From Xanthomonas sacchari (GTDB taxonomy: Bacteria > Pseudomonadota > Gammaproteobacteria > Xanthomonadales > Xanthomonadaceae), in contig NZ_CP132343.1 in the NCBI RefSeq assembly GCF_040529065.1, positions 1,550,001 through 1,614,000 on the forward strand: a stretch of 64,000 nucleotides of DNA. The letters run 5' to 3'. Positions 63,618 through 64,000 of the stretch are shown piece after piece (the stretch's first letter is position 1; each line of letters begins with the position of its first letter). The notes below the pieces were generated by a model. That model ran no database searches, was not told where the DNA came from, and worked only from the letters and a program-made list of their open reading frames with translations. Position numbers and translations under genes: made by a program.

Positions 63618-64000
63618 TCAGTCCAGCGTCGGGTAGTCGGTGTAGCCCTTGGCACCGCCGCCGTACAGCGTGTCGGCATCCACCTCGTTCAACGGGGCGT
63701 CGCGGCGCAGCCGTTCCACCAGGTCCGGGTTGGCGATGAACGGGCGACCGAAGGCCACCGCGTCGGCGCGGCCGGAGGCCACGGCGTCTTCGGCCAGCGC
63801 CTTGTCGTAGCCGTTGTTGACCAGCCACGGGCCATGGAACTTGGCGCGCAGCGCGGCGTAGTCGAAGGCGATGTTGTCGCGCGGGCCGCCGGTGGCACCT
63901 TCGATCACGTGCACGAAGGCCAGGCCCAGCGGATCCAGGCGTTCCACCGCGCGCTCGAACAGCGGCTGCGGGTCGCTGTCGCGCGCATCGTTGGCCGGGG
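63618..64000 (-). CDS. Old yellow enzyme-type alkene reductase, C-terminal part
   Basis: About 127 C-terminal residues of an NADH:flavin oxidoreductase; the N-terminus lies beyond the window end. LAFVHVIEGATGG and the FMN phosphate region GRADAVAFGRPFIANPDLVERL are characteristic of OYE enzymes such as NemA/XenB, which end like this one in GGGAKGYTDYPTL. It reduces activated C=C bonds or nitroesters with NAD(P)H. Confidence 0.93.
   Translation of the reverse strand, partial: PANDARDSDPQPLFERAVERLDPLGLAFVHVIEGATGGPRDNIAFDYAALRAKFHGPWLVNNGYDKALAEDAVASGRADAVAFGRPFIANPDLVERLRRDAPLNEVDADTLYGGGAKGYTDYPTLD

Overview
This window is a chromosomal segment of a high-GC gammaproteobacterium of the Xanthomonadaceae, most likely an early-branching Xanthomonas. 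The evidence is the gene order mucD-lepA-lepB-DUF4845-rnc-era-recO, a lipoprotein autotransporter protease, a large TonB-dependent receptor next to secreted hydrolases, and abundant GTAG-headed palindromic repeats (GTAGGAGCGGCTTCAGCC...). The species assignment is inference. I saw no rRNA, tRNA or CRISPR array.

Layout. 1-7.8 kb: a housekeeping operon (end of a Do-like protease, LepA, signal peptidase I, DUF4845, RNase III, Era, RecO), interrupted between era and recO by an IS110-family insertion sequence. 8.1-16 kb: a receiver-Hpt protein, RlmD, a CYTH protein, a DsbA/FrnE-type oxidoreductase, NagZ, a purine salvage pair (Hpt and S-methyl-5'-thioinosine phosphorylase), a cold-shock protein and a flavin monooxygenase. 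16.6-24.1 kb: a four-gene ligase-associated DNA repair operon (PdeM, Lhr-type helicase, ATP-dependent ligase, MBL exonuclease), divergent from aidB. 24.8-30.2 kb: zinc ribbon protein, bactofilin, CHASE3-GAF-GGDEF cyclase, two Ala-rich lipoproteins, thiolase. 30.4-42.4 kb: autotransporter protease, leucine-type dehydrogenase, fused IcmF mutase, NTF2-like protein, HDOD protein, M50-type membrane protease. 42.4-51.9 kb: FMN-binding stress protein, small proteins, lysyl-endopeptidase-like protease, TonB receptor, PQQ propeller protein, SGNH hydrolase. 52-64 kb: mixed housekeeping and signalling genes ending in a truncated old yellow enzyme.

Several repeat families fill the intergenic space of the first 25 kb: GTAG-type REP palindromes, a GGGAGGGGCTTCAGCCCC palindrome, arrays of the heptamer GGGATTS with a GCTNTTGCGA head, and a ~215 bp unit present three times in tandem.

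The most interesting feature is the IS110 element at about 5616-6848. It sits exactly at a CT dinucleotide at the end of a REP palindrome, and the REP is restored when the element is removed. Its 5' non-coding region contains two loops whose guide-like segments match the REP target and the element's own ends. This is the layout expected of an IS110 bridge RNA. The second notable signal is that heptamer arrays fill the whole gap between several neighbouring genes, occupying the usual ribosome-binding-site position of three genes and supplying the stop codons of two others.
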